A model generated the notes under the pieces. The model saw only the letters and a program-made list of their open reading frames with translations, did no database searches and was not told the origin of the DNA. 64,000 nt of DNA, taken from Methylobacterium radiotolerans JCM 2831 (lineage in GTDB: Bacteria; Pseudomonadota; Alphaproteobacteria; Rhizobiales; Beijerinckiaceae). The stretch lies in NCBI RefSeq assembly GCF_000019725.1, contig NC_010505.1, forward strand, positions 5,564,001 to 5,628,000. Direction: 5' to 3'. Shown here one piece after another: positions 52,533 to 60,422 of this stretch (within the stretch, counting starts at the first letter, position 1; each line of letters begins with the position of its first letter). Position numbers and translations under genes: made by a program.

Positions 52533-53092
52533 TGCACCTCGGCGTCGACCCCGGCGGCAAGGGCGCGTGGGCCCTCCTCGATGCCAAGGGCGCCCTCGTC
52601 GCGTCCGAGCACCTTCCGTTGGACGGTGAGGGCTTCGTGGACGCGGCCGCCCACATCGCGACCTGGCGCGCCCTCGGGATCGAGCGGGCGACCATCGAGC
52701 GCGTGGGGAGCTTCACCCGGGTCAAGGGCCGGGCCATGGGCATCAAGGGCCGCTTCAACTTCGGCTTCAACGCCGGGGTCCCGCGGTCGGTCCTCCAGAT
52801 CCTAGGCGTCCCCTTCGACCGCACGCGCGGAATGCAGGCCTCCATCGACGCGGCGACCAAGGACGCGGCCACCTCGTCCGAGGGCGTGAAGCGCATTGAG
52901 GCGAACGTCCTCGCGATGCGCGACGAGCTCCACCGCGACTACGTCCGGCAGGACGCGCTGCGGGATACGGAGGCCCGCATCTCGAAGCGGATGGACGGCG
53001 TCGAGCACACCGTCCGGAACACGGCCACCACCATCATCTCGGCCCTGTCCGGGACCGAGCCCGCCCCCCGCCGCCGGAGGCCGCAGGCCTGA
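52532..53092 (+). CDS. RuvC-like nuclease N-terminus fused to a coiled coil (chimera)
   Basis: 186 residues. Residues 1-~95 are a phage RuvC/RNase H-fold resolvase: GVDPGGKGAWALLD with first catalytic Asp6, ATIERVGSFTRVKGRAMGIK with Glu56, and FNFGFNAGVPRSVLQILGVP. The normal C-terminal part with the last acidic residues (HxxxDA) is missing. From about residue 97 (near 52820) the sequence becomes a heptad coiled coil (EGVKRIEANVLAMRDELHRD, RQDALRDTEARISKRMDGV) typical of another phage protein family. It looks like an in-frame deletion that joined two genes; nuclease activity is doubtful. Confidence 0.75.
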   Translation: MHLGVDPGGKGAWALLDAKGALVASEHLPLDGEGFVDAAAHIATWRALGIERATIERVGSFTRVKGRAMGIKGRFNFGFNAGVPRSVLQILGVPFDRTRGMQASIDAATKDAATSSEGVKRIEANVLAMRDELHRDYVRQDALRDTEARISKRMDGVEHTVRNTATTIISALSGTEPAPRRRRPQA

Positions 53093-53277
53093 TGACCGCC
53101 GCGGACATCGCTCTCCTCAAGGCCGAGATCGCCTTCCTCCGGGCGGTGTCCCCGACCAAGGGCCCGGCCCCCGGCTACTCCGCCGAAGAGCTCGCCCGCT
53201 ACGACGCGGCCGCCAGCGCCGTCCTCGCCCGGGTCTCGGCCCGGCTCTACTGGAACACGTTCAAGAGGGCTGCCTGA
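53092..53277 (+). CDS. small hypothetical phage protein
   Basis: 61 residues: ADIALLKAEIAFLRAV, YSAEELARYDAAASAVLARV and LYWNTFKRAA. Start and stop both overlap neighbours (ATGA), so it is a true member of the operon. Function unknown. Confidence 0.6.
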   Translation: MTAADIALLKAEIAFLRAVSPTKGPAPGYSAEELARYDAAASAVLARVSARLYWNTFKRAA

Positions 53278-54572
53278 TGACCCCCGTCACAACCGAGGCG
53301 GTCGTCTCCGCCTACCTCGCCGCCGGTTCGTTCGCAGGCGCCGCGAAGTCGCTCGGGATGCCAGAGGCGACCGTGCGGTTCCGGATTTCCAAGGTCTCCG
53401 GACCCGTGCGGGAAAAGAGTAGTGAAGCCCGCTTCGCTACGGTTCAGGCTTGGGCGGCCGAGCGCGGGCTGCTGGGATTCAAGCCCGTCCTGCCGGGGTT
53501 CACAGTCAAGCGGACCACCACCCAGTACGACGCCGACGGCGAGGTCTCGGGCCGGTTCGTCACACAGGCGAAGGCACCGGGCGCCAAGGGCGCGGTCCCC
53601 GCGGGCCATGTCGTGAAGGGCATCAGCCAACTCCTTGATGCCGAGGGACGCGTCACCCAGCAGTGGGTAAAGACCCGCGAGGGCCGGGACCCGATCGCCG
53701 TCTCCGAGGCGATCAAGGCGGCCTTCGTCGGGTACCGCACCCGGCACAAGGTCATCCCGGCGCCGGCCGCGGCGAGCGCCGACCTGATGATGCTGCTTCC
53801 CCTCGCCGACTGGTATATCGGGGCACATAGTTGGGGTCGGGAGACCGGCATCGACTGGGACCTGAGGATCGCCGAGGAGGTCATCGGGCGCGCCGTCGAG
53901 AACGTCGTCGAGCGGTCCCCGGCCTCCGGGCTCGGCGTCGTGCTGGGCGGCGGCGACTTGATGCACGCCGACAACCAGAACAACCGGACGGCCAAGAGCG
54001 GCAACCAACTCGACGTCGACGGGCGCTACGACAAGGTCTTCGAGGTCGCGGCGCGCATGACCGTCCGGACCGTCGACGCCATGCTCCGCCGGCACGAGCG
54101 CGTCCTCGTCCACATCCTCAAGCGCAACCACGACCACCACTGCTCGGTCGCCATCGCCCACCACCTGAAGGCCTGGTACTGGAACGAACCCCGCGTCGAG
54201 GTCCACATCGACCCGGGCCTGTTCTGATACCTCCGCTTTGGCAAGGGCATGCTGGTCGCGACCCACAGCCATGAGACCAAGCTGCAGGACCTCCCGAACT
54301 TCATGGCCGCCGGGCGAGCCGAGGACTGGGGCCTGACTCGGTTCCGGTACGCCCACGGGTTCCACATCCACCACAAGCGCCTGCTCGGGTTCGAGGCCTC
54401 CGGCGTCGTCGCGGAGAGCCACCAGGCGCCGGTCGCGCAGGACGCCTGGCACCACGGCGCCGGGTTTCTGTCCGGCCGCTCGCTCCAGACTATCACCTAC
54501 CACCGCGCCTACGGGTAGGTGCCGCGAGCCCGCGAGGCCATCCTCGACGCGACGCCTGAGGGGACGGCATGA
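53277..54572 (+). pseudogene. phage metallophosphoesterase gene with two in-frame stops
   Basis: 432 codons in one frame. N-terminal helix-turn-helix (SFAGAAKSLGMPEATVRFRI), then a calcineurin-type phosphoesterase domain: LLPLADWYIGAHSWGRETG, VLGGGDLMHADNQNNRTAKS (GGDxxH metal motif), HILKRNHDHHCSVA (NHDH motif) and, after a TGA at 54225-54227, YLRFGKGMLVATHSHETKLQ and YAHGFHIHHKRL (GHxH motif). A TAG at 54516-54518 follows YHRAYG, after which VPRAREAILDATPEG ends at TGA 54570-54572 overlapping the next ATG. Domains are colinear and complete, with no frameshift. Confidence 0.8.
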
Positions 54573-54970
54573 ACGCTTAGAACCCGAAGACCGCCGCCGG
54601 CTTGCGTAAGCTGCCCCTTGACCTGATCCCGCCCATCGCGCTTGTCGAGATGGCTGCGGTCCTCGGGCTCGGCGCCGACTGTCCGGCGAAGGCCTACGGG
54701 CACTGGAACTGCCGCTCGGCGCCGATCGAGGCAGAGACCTACGTTGCCGCCCTGGAGCGTCACATCCTCCGGTGGCGCGCCGGCGAGGAGATCGACGATC
54801 AGACCGGCCTCTCGCACCTGTCGTCGGCCATGTGCTGCCTCGCCATCGTCCGGGATGCCCAGGAGGCCCGGACGCTGGTCGACAATCGGCGTGGAAGCCC
54901 CGGCGTCCTGGCGGTCATGGACCGGCACGACGCGAGTTCGATGCCGGTGGTGAAGCCTCGACCAGCCTGA
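54569..54970 (+). pseudogene. DUF5664-type (dATP/dGTP diphosphohydrolase-like) gene with TAG at codon 4
   Basis: ATG at 54569 overlaps the phosphoesterase stop; codon 4 is TAG (54578-54580), then the frame stays open to 54970: LRKLPLDLIPPIALVEMAAV, ADCPAKAYGHWN, YVAALERHILRWRAGEEIDD, LSHLSSAMCCLAIV. LIPP..AL, Y..(N)W, RH..W..GEE.D and HL..A are the signature of the DUF5664 family, described as a dATP/dGTP pyrophosphohydrolase found in phages. A TTG at 54602 could still start translation just before the domain, so the gene may be functional. Confidence 0.65.
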
Positions 54971-55192
54971 GGCTAACCCTGAAAGAAATCGGGAATTCTC
55001 GCGAAAGGGGGTTGTGGCTTGCCCCGTCAGCACTTGTGCGCACCACGTCAGCACGCGAGATGCCGACATCATGCCGAGGATATGCCGCCCAGACGGTAAC
55101 GGTCGCCCCCAAGACGTAGAGGGCGACCGCGACGGCGAAATCCGAATCGCGCATGACCGCGCCCGGGATGAGCCCGCGGGCACGGTAGGCGA

Positions 55193-55618
55193 TCAGTCCC
55201 CGGACGATAGTGCGCCCACGCCACGCCGGGGGCACTCGTCCACGCCCACCATCTCGCCGTACAGGTTGAGGGCTTCGGGGTCCCGCAGGCTCTGCGTGAC
55301 GATGAAGTTGCCACAGCGACCGTCGGATAGGGTCCACCGCCCACCGAACCCCGGGGACGCCCCGCGTGTGCTTTCGCCAGTCCCGACGACCCGCCGGATG
55401 ACGCGGCTGGTGCGCGTGTCGCGGATCCCGCACTCGACCCGGACGGTCCACCCGGCCCGCGGTCCAGGCTCCGCGTCGACGACGCCGTAGCGCTCCTGCC
55501 CGGGCCTGGCCGGCTCCGTCAGGGCGTACTGCCAGCCCGTGTCGAACGTCGGCCACAAGTCGGTCGCGAGGGCTACCGAAGGAACGATGGCGGCAGCGGC
55601 AAGGATTAGGGCACGCAT
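55193..55618 (-). CDS. secreted hypothetical protein
   Basis: 141 residues with a signal peptide (MRALILAAAAIVPSVALAT). Mature part with cysteines in VECGIRDTRT, SDGRCGNFIV and VDECPRRG. No family recognised. Last gene of the minus-strand AAA+ unit. Confidence 0.6.
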   Translation of the reverse strand: MRALILAAAAIVPSVALATDLWPTFDTGWQYALTEPARPGQERYGVVDAEPGPRAGWTVRVECGIRDTRTSRVIRRVVGTGESTRGASPGFGGRWTLSDGRCGNFIVTQSLRDPEALNLYGEMVGVDECPRRGVGALSSGD

Positions 55619-55629
55619 TCTAAGGGCTC

Positions 55630-55986
55630 CTATGAAGGATTGAGGGCCCATGCCGATCCGTCGGGTTCTAGCCAGACGACGTCGGCGCGGACGATGATCT
55701 CGTCGGTGTCCCGACGCCGGAAGCCCGCCTCATCCAGGCGGTAGCCGATGCGGACCGCGTCGGCCGGCCGGGGCGCCGCGCAGGGCTCGCCGGTCACGAC
55801 CGCATGGACGTCCCGAGCCCCCTGCTGCAGGCACCTCAACCGGCCGGCTTCCGACGCCCGGAACCGGCAGCCGGAGAGGGCCAGGGCGTGCACGTGGGCG
55901 ACGACGCAGCCGCCCCGACGAACCGAGAACAGGCGGCGCGTCCGGTTCCAGTAGGCGTCTACGGCCGGGGCAGAGGGCGCAGGCAC
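55630..55986 (-). CDS. hypothetical protein, GTG start
   Basis: 118 residues: VPAPSAPAVDAYWNRTRRLF, CVVAHVHALALSGCRFRASE, GARDVHAVVTGEPCAAPRPA, DEIIVRADVVWLEPDG. The GTG at 55986 was chosen because the frame upstream overlaps the preceding small gene. Similarity to a family is not recognised. Confidence 0.55.
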   Translation of the reverse strand: MPAPSAPAVDAYWNRTRRLFSVRRGGCVVAHVHALALSGCRFRASEAGRLRCLQQGARDVHAVVTGEPCAAPRPADAVRIGYRLDEAGFRRRDTDEIIVRADVVWLEPDGSAWALNPS

Positions 55987-56183
55987 AACGCAACCGCCTC
56001 CGCCTCCAGGGCGTGCTTGATGGCATCCTCGGGCGAGAGGCGCCCCTCGGCCTGGAGGGCGATAACCCTCTCGACGCGGATGCCCATGGCGGCGGCGACG
56101 AGACCGCATGACCGGCGCGAGGACCACGCCAGGCGGATGCGGGACAGAGCGGCCTGAGGGGTGTCGTGCATGATCACCCCCAT
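55959..56183 (-). CDS. small hypothetical protein translationally coupled to the ATPase
   Basis: 74 residues: DTPQAALSRIRLAWSSRRSC, GIRVERVIALQAEGRLSPED, AIKHALEAEAVALCL. Its ATG overlaps the ATPase stop (TGATG). Unknown function. Confidence 0.6.
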   Translation of the reverse strand: MGVIMHDTPQAALSRIRLAWSSRRSCGLVAAAMGIRVERVIALQAEGRLSPEDAIKHALEAEAVALCLRPLPRP

Positions 56184-57838
56184 CAGTGCCGAGTGGCCCA
56201 CGGGGCCGTCATGCGCACCCGCATGGCGACCTCGACGAGCCGCTTGAGGCCGCGCAGGCTGCCCCCCGCCCAGTTCTCGGCAAGCGCCTGGAGCTCGGCC
56301 CTGTCGAGCTCGCCGTGGTCGTCGGGCAGCCCCTGGCGACGGGCGATCTCGCGCGCCATGCGCCGGGCGAGGACCGGCAGGTGCTCCCGCGTCGGCAGGG
56401 GGAACTCCAGCACGACGAGCCGGTCCAATACTTGGGGGGCGATACCGTCCTGGCTGTTCGCGGTCGCCACATGCAGGACGTGGCTGATGTCCACCTCGGC
56501 CTCGACTAGGGGGTCCCGGTATCGGCACGCGTTCTGAGGCTCCAGGAAGCTGGTCAAGGCGTCCCTAAGCGTCCCTCCCGAACCCTGCCGTTGGCCGCCG
56601 GCGCGGTTGACCTCATCCCACAGGATGACGGGATTCGCGTACCCAGCGGTCATCGAAGCCCGCAGGGGCAGGGACACCTCGCCGCTCGCCCATCTCCTGG
56701 GCGTCCCTGCCGCCGCCGAATCTGACGACCCGTCGCATGCGTAGCGCTCGACGTGCAGCCCGTACCGCCGGAAGAACGCGTCCACCGCCGTCGTCTTGCC
56801 CCCGCCCGGGTCGCCCAGGGCGAGGATCGGCGGCAGGGCCCAATGCTCCCGGGTGTCCTGAAGCGCGACGAGGCGCTCGAAGAACCGGCGTGCGTGCGGG
56901 GCCTCCGCGGCAGCCTCCTCGACGAGGGCGTGCCGGTCGGACGGGACCTCGTAGAGCGGGAGCCGGCGCCCGAGGATGTCCCCGAGCTCGGAGGTCGCGT
57001 CCTTGTTGCCTTGGCCCTTCGTGCCGCCCCCGATGCGGGGCACGACCACGACGCCCGGGCCCGCCTCCGGCTCCGGGTCGGCCTGCTCGGGCTTGGCGTG
57101 GGCGCTGTTCAGCAACTGATGGAGGGAGGGCTCCGGACGGGCCGGCGCCTGCCGTTCCGCGACGGCATCGGTGACGGCGTCGCGGATCTGGCCTCGAGCC
57201 AGAAGGGCGGCGTCCGCAATGGCCTGCATGCCCGTCTCGCGCCAGTGGCCCAGGACGTCGAGCAGCCGTGTCCCCGGGATGTGCCGCGGGGTGTAGCTGC
57301 ACTCGTCGTGCGAGACGCCGAAAGCGGCCGCGTACAGTTGAAGCAGCCCCGCATCGGGCGTGGCGCGCCGGGCGTACCGCCACAGGACGTCGGGCATCCT
57401 GTCGACCGCCGTCCGCTCCGCCAGCATGGCGAGCAGGACGGTCATTCGGTCCCGGAGTTCGTCGAGGAGGCTCGGGAGATTGTACAGGCGGTCAAGCTCG
57501 ATGTCGGCGGCCGGCCGCCCGTCGAGGAGGCGTCCGAGCTCCGACCAAGCGACCAGCAACTGCGTCTGGAACACCCTTGTGTCGAGGGCGCCGTTCGCGC
57601 CTCTACTGTCGATCACCTTCTCGGCCGCGACCCAGACACCTTCGAGGAGCTCGACCATGACCCAGGACCCGCCGAGGTCCTCCCACAGCGACTTCCGGTC
57701 GCCATCGAGAAAGCTGGGCCACGTGTGGGGGAGATGCGCGTAGAGGTCGCGGTGGGCGGAGCCGCCGTAGGGCGCCGCGCCGCAGAGGAGTTCGCGCAAG
57801 GTCGGGGGAGCCCCGTGAACGGGGACGCGCTTCGTCAT
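56183..57838 (-). CDS. AAA+ ATPase of MoxR/AAA_5 type
   Basis: 551 residues. Residues ~340-350 carry Walker A (ALGDPGGGKTTAVDAF), ~404 Walker B (NPVILWDEVNRAGG), sensor 1 HVLHVATANSQDG, arginine finger region QVLDRLVVLEFPLP, and GGSLRGLKRLVEVAMRVRM at the end (sensor 2). The N-terminal ~300 residues are an unrecognised domain. MoxR-type ATPases remodel proteins; in phage and island settings they often act in assembly or defence. Four small genes follow in the same operon. Confidence 0.8.
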   Translation of the reverse strand: MTKRVPVHGAPPTLRELLCGAAPYGGSAHRDLYAHLPHTWPSFLDGDRKSLWEDLGGSWVMVELLEGVWVAAEKVIDSRGANGALDTRVFQTQLLVAWSELGRLLDGRPAADIELDRLYNLPSLLDELRDRMTVLLAMLAERTAVDRMPDVLWRYARRATPDAGLLQLYAAAFGVSHDECSYTPRHIPGTRLLDVLGHWRETGMQAIADAALLARGQIRDAVTDAVAERQAPARPEPSLHQLLNSAHAKPEQADPEPEAGPGVVVVPRIGGGTKGQGNKDATSELGDILGRRLPLYEVPSDRHALVEEAAAEAPHARRFFERLVALQDTREHWALPPILALGDPGGGKTTAVDAFFRRYGLHVERYACDGSSDSAAAGTPRRWASGEVSLPLRASMTAGYANPVILWDEVNRAGGQRQGSGGTLRDALTSFLEPQNACRYRDPLVEAEVDISHVLHVATANSQDGIAPQVLDRLVVLEFPLPTREHLPVLARRMAREIARRQGLPDDHGELDRAELQALAENWAGGSLRGLKRLVEVAMRVRMTAPWATRH

Positions 57839-57938
57839 CGTCGGTACTTCCGGGTCGGCGCGAGCGGCATGAGCCTCTCAGCGCTAGGGAGCCCCCGTTC
57901 TATCAGGGCCGGCCCACGAAAGAGTTAACGGGCAGCCC

Positions 57939-58463
57939 TCACTTGTCTGTATCCCCGTCGGGCTTCGTCACGCGGCCGCGACGGACACGGCGGAGACCGG
58001 CCAGGGCGTTGAGCGCCCCCTGCTCGGCGTCGGCGAGCCGGTCGGCGGGATGGTCGCGGTCCGAGCAGCGGTCGGCGTACCACGCCAGTGCGTGCGCGAG
58101 CCGTCCGATCCCCTCGGCATCGTCATGACAGGATAGGGAGCCGAGTTCTCGCAGGACGGCTGGGTGAAGCCCGTTCCGAGCGATGCGGTCGCGCTGAAGG
58201 CTCCGACGATTGAGCCCGAAACATTCCGCCATGGCGTAGGACCACCCTTCCGGCCAAAGCCGGGACGCGGCCTCCTCGACGGCCGGCGCGAGCCCTGCAT
58301 TCACGTCGGCGGAATCGAGCGGCGTGGCGATGCCGCCCTCGACGCGCTGGGGGCGCCGGTCGGCATCGTATGCCAGAACCGCGCCGGCATCGAGGAAGCC
58401 GACCGCGGTCCAGCCGTCTGGAATTTCGAACGTGGCGGGGTCGACGTAAGCGAGGCGGATCAT
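57939..58463 (-). CDS. hypothetical protein
   Basis: 174 residues from MIRLAYVDPATFEIPDGWTA. Segments GFLDAGAVLAYDADRRPQRV, RLWPEGWSYAMAECFGLNRR, IARNGLHPAVLRELGSLSCH and GRLAHALAWYADRCSD. The helical middle resembles HTH-like phage proteins but no family could be named. The start at 58463 excludes an unlikely 42-codon extension. Confidence 0.55.
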   Translation of the reverse strand: MIRLAYVDPATFEIPDGWTAVGFLDAGAVLAYDADRRPQRVEGGIATPLDSADVNAGLAPAVEEAASRLWPEGWSYAMAECFGLNRRSLQRDRIARNGLHPAVLRELGSLSCHDDAEGIGRLAHALAWYADRCSDRDHPADRLADAEQGALNALAGLRRVRRGRVTKPDGDTDK

Positions 58464-58779
58464 GCCTTCGGCATAGCATCGCCCAAGGTGACCCAGGAAC
58501 GGAAAAGGGCCCGCCGATCCGGCGAGCCCTGTTTCGGTCTTCGGTGTGCCCTCCCGCAAGCGGGAGGAGGAAGCGCCGGTGCCGGCCATGCCGGGTGCGA
58601 CTGGTTTGCCCTCCCTGTGGGAGGTAAGCGCTGGATGCTTCCTTTCTAATGATAATTCAGGTTTGCCCCCGCCGCGGCGAGGAACGATTCAATCCAAGAC
58701 CGAAACTTCCCCTGCCGTCAAGCGCCCTGTGGCCGAATCGGCAATGCGGGGGCACGATCCCTGTGGGAAGCGATCTACG
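58464..58779. promoter_or_regulatory. divergent leader with three hairpins
   Basis: Three stems: AGGGC-C-CGCCG/CGGCG-A-GCCCT at 58506-58530 (followed on the minus strand by TTTT, a terminator or attenuator), CCTCCCGC/GCGGGAGG at 58550-58567, and CCTCCC/GGGAGG at 58610-58624. The last two share flanking TGCCCTCCC and AAGCG, so one looks like a copy of the other. Position suggests control of the two divergent early operons. Confidence 0.5.
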
Positions 58780-59178
58780 ATGCTCAAGGACGACGAACTG
58801 GACGAGCTCGCGCGCGCCGTCGCCGCGCTGGATGACAAGGACGCCGGGCGCCTCAAAGGGGCGGTCCTGGAACTCCGGCATCGCCGCCAGGCCATGGCTG
58901 ATGTGGCGCGCATCGCCAAGCTGCAGGCGATGTCGGACTTCGACGCCTTCGAGGCGGCAATCGACGCCGGGCAGGTTCTCACCGTCGACGTGCACACCAT
59001 CGACAAGGCCCTGCAGGTCATCCGTGAGGCCGGGTTCGTGCGCGGCAAAGGTCTGAAGGTCCTGTACCGGGCCGGGTGGAACGATGCCCTCAATCGGTAC
59101 CCGAACGACGGGGACGCCGAGTATAAGCAGGCCAGGGATAACGCCATCGAGCGCGTCCTCATGTTGGAGCGCGTCTGA
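58780..59178 (+). CDS. hypothetical phage protein
   Basis: 132 residues: LKDDELDELARAVAALDDKD, VLELRHRRQAMADVARIAKL, FDAFEAAIDAGQVLTVDVHT, NDALNRYPNDGDAEYKQARD. Hydrophilic and helical, no family. First gene of the right-hand plus operon; start at 58780 because AAGCG and the leader precede it. Confidence 0.6.
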   Translation: MLKDDELDELARAVAALDDKDAGRLKGAVLELRHRRQAMADVARIAKLQAMSDFDAFEAAIDAGQVLTVDVHTIDKALQVIREAGFVRGKGLKVLYRAGWNDALNRYPNDGDAEYKQARDNAIERVLMLERV

Positions 59179-59180
59179 CC

Positions 59181-59603
59181 ATGCGCCTCCACTGGAACCG
59201 CGTCCGCCGCGCCCGCGGGATGCCAATGCCGCTCCCGCCGGAGCCGAAGCGCCCGCTCGGCCCCCCGGTGGTGTTCGCCATCGACGGCCACCCCATCCGC
59301 ATGCGCTCGGAAGCCGAGGCGGCCTACGGGTCGTGGGAGGCGTTCCTCGACCGCGCCGTCAAGGTCGGCCTCAGGATGCTGGACGACCCCTACAACATCG
59401 GCCAGCCGCATGCCTTCTGGTTTGACGTTGCCAAGCTCGCCCCTGAAGCCGAGCGCACCAGCCTTCGCTTGGATCTCAACAGGCGCATGTGGGCCCTCCG
59501 AAAGGCGCGCCACGCTGAGATGGAGGTCGCCGGTACCTCAATCGCGCCGCAGGTCGCCCGGCCGCCCTCGATCCTCGCCCGCCTGTTCGGAAAGGCCGCC
59601 TGA
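59181..59603 (+). CDS. hypothetical phage protein
   Basis: 140 residues: PLGPPVVFAIDGHPIRMRSE, YGSWEAFLDRAVKVGLRML, YNIGQPHAFWFDVAKLAPEA. No family recognised. Confidence 0.55.
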   Translation: MRLHWNRVRRARGMPMPLPPEPKRPLGPPVVFAIDGHPIRMRSEAEAAYGSWEAFLDRAVKVGLRMLDDPYNIGQPHAFWFDVAKLAPEAERTSLRLDLNRRMWALRKARHAEMEVAGTSIAPQVARPPSILARLFGKAA

Positions 59604-59605
59604 TC

Positions 59606-59869
59606 ATGGCTGAGAGCTCGGAAGCCTGGGAGGCTCGGAAGCAGGACGAGGTTGCCCTCGGCTCGGACGTGTTCGCCCTGGGGAACGCCATCGACGAACT
59701 CAACCAGGTCCGGCGGAGGTTCGCCTTCGTCGCGCACTTGGCGCGAGGCACCCGTCGCGCCGCGGCCGCCGCCCGTCTCGCCGCCGACATTGAGACCCTA
59801 ACGGTCCGGGCGACCTCGCAGCAGCGCCGCCTGAAGGCCAAGCGCCGCGCTGAACTCGGGAGGTCGTGA
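59606..59869 (+). CDS. small coiled-coil phage protein
   Basis: 87 residues: VALGSDVFALGNAIDELNQV, RRRFAFVAHLARGTRRAAAA. Helical; ends KRRAELGRS. 4 bp from the next gene. Confidence 0.55.
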   Translation: MAESSEAWEARKQDEVALGSDVFALGNAIDELNQVRRRFAFVAHLARGTRRAAAAARLAADIETLTVRATSQQRRLKAKRRAELGRS

Positions 59870-59871
59870 CC

Positions 59872-60177
59872 ATGGGCGACGTCACCTGCGAGACCTGTGG
59901 GGTCCAGACGTGGAGCGCGCGTCACCCCTGCGTGAACTGCGAGACCGCCCCACCGGTCAGGGACTGGTCAGGATCGTTCCAGTTCAACGAGGCGCTCCGG
60001 GGCATGCGCCTCGGCAAGCGCGTCCGCCGGCACGGCTGGATGGCCCACGTCGGGATCGAGGACCGGGGCAACGGCGTCCCCCTCATGGTCATCCGGGGAC
60101 CCTGCTTCCCGGAAGTCATGAACGCCTACCACCCCTGCTCGGACGACGTGCTCGCCGACGACTGGGAGGTCGCCTGA
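59872..60177 (+). CDS. zinc-ribbon protein with DUF2829/Tad2-like domain (candidate anti-Thoeris)
   Basis: 101 residues. N-terminal zinc knuckle: CETCGVQTWSARHPCVNC (CxxC-n-CxxC). Residues ~38-100 match the DUF2829 pattern: FNEALRGMRLGKRVRRHGW (F..AL..m..GkkV.R.gW), then GVPLMVIRGPC, and the diagnostic C-terminus HPCSDDVLADDWEVA ((S/T)...D.LA.DWE). DUF2829 includes Tad2, the phage SPO1 protein that sequesters the cyclic nucleotide signal of Thoeris defence. The zinc finger fusion is unlike Tad2 as I know it. GGGAGG precedes the start. Sits in a run of overlapping early genes, as anti-defence genes often do. Confidence 0.65.
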   Translation: MGDVTCETCGVQTWSARHPCVNCETAPPVRDWSGSFQFNEALRGMRLGKRVRRHGWMAHVGIEDRGNGVPLMVIRGPCFPEVMNAYHPCSDDVLADDWEVA

Positions 60178-60179
60178 CC

Positions 60180-60422
60180 ATGGCCGATCACGACCACCAG
60201 CGGTACGTCCACGCCAGCCTGGAGCACCTCGCTGCGAGCATAGACACCCCCTACGAGGAGTGCACCTGCGGCTGGAAGGAGATCTCGGACCGCGAGAAGG
60301 CGGCGGTCCGGGCCGAACGGTTGCGCGAGGAGAAGCGGGCGGCCCACGCCGCGGCGCGAGCCGTCATCAAGGCGCGGCGCACCCGGGATGTCGACCTGCC
60401 GCAGGTGGGGAGCTTCGGCTGA
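60180..60422 (+). CDS. small basic hypothetical phage protein
   Basis: 80 residues: DHQRYVHASLEHLAASIDT, CTCGWKEISDREKAAVRAE, RLREEKRAAHAAARAVIKAR. Cys-x-Cys near residue 26. 4-bp overlap with its downstream neighbour. Confidence 0.55.
   Translation: MADHDHQRYVHASLEHLAASIDTPYEECTCGWKEISDREKAAVRAERLREEKRAAHAAARAVIKARRTRDVDLPQVGSFG

Noticed and set aside
10113..54580. A recoded genetic code (stop codon reassignment) for the interrupted genes
   Set aside because: All three stop codons are affected and neighbouring genes end normally with the same stops, so reassignment of one codon cannot explain it.
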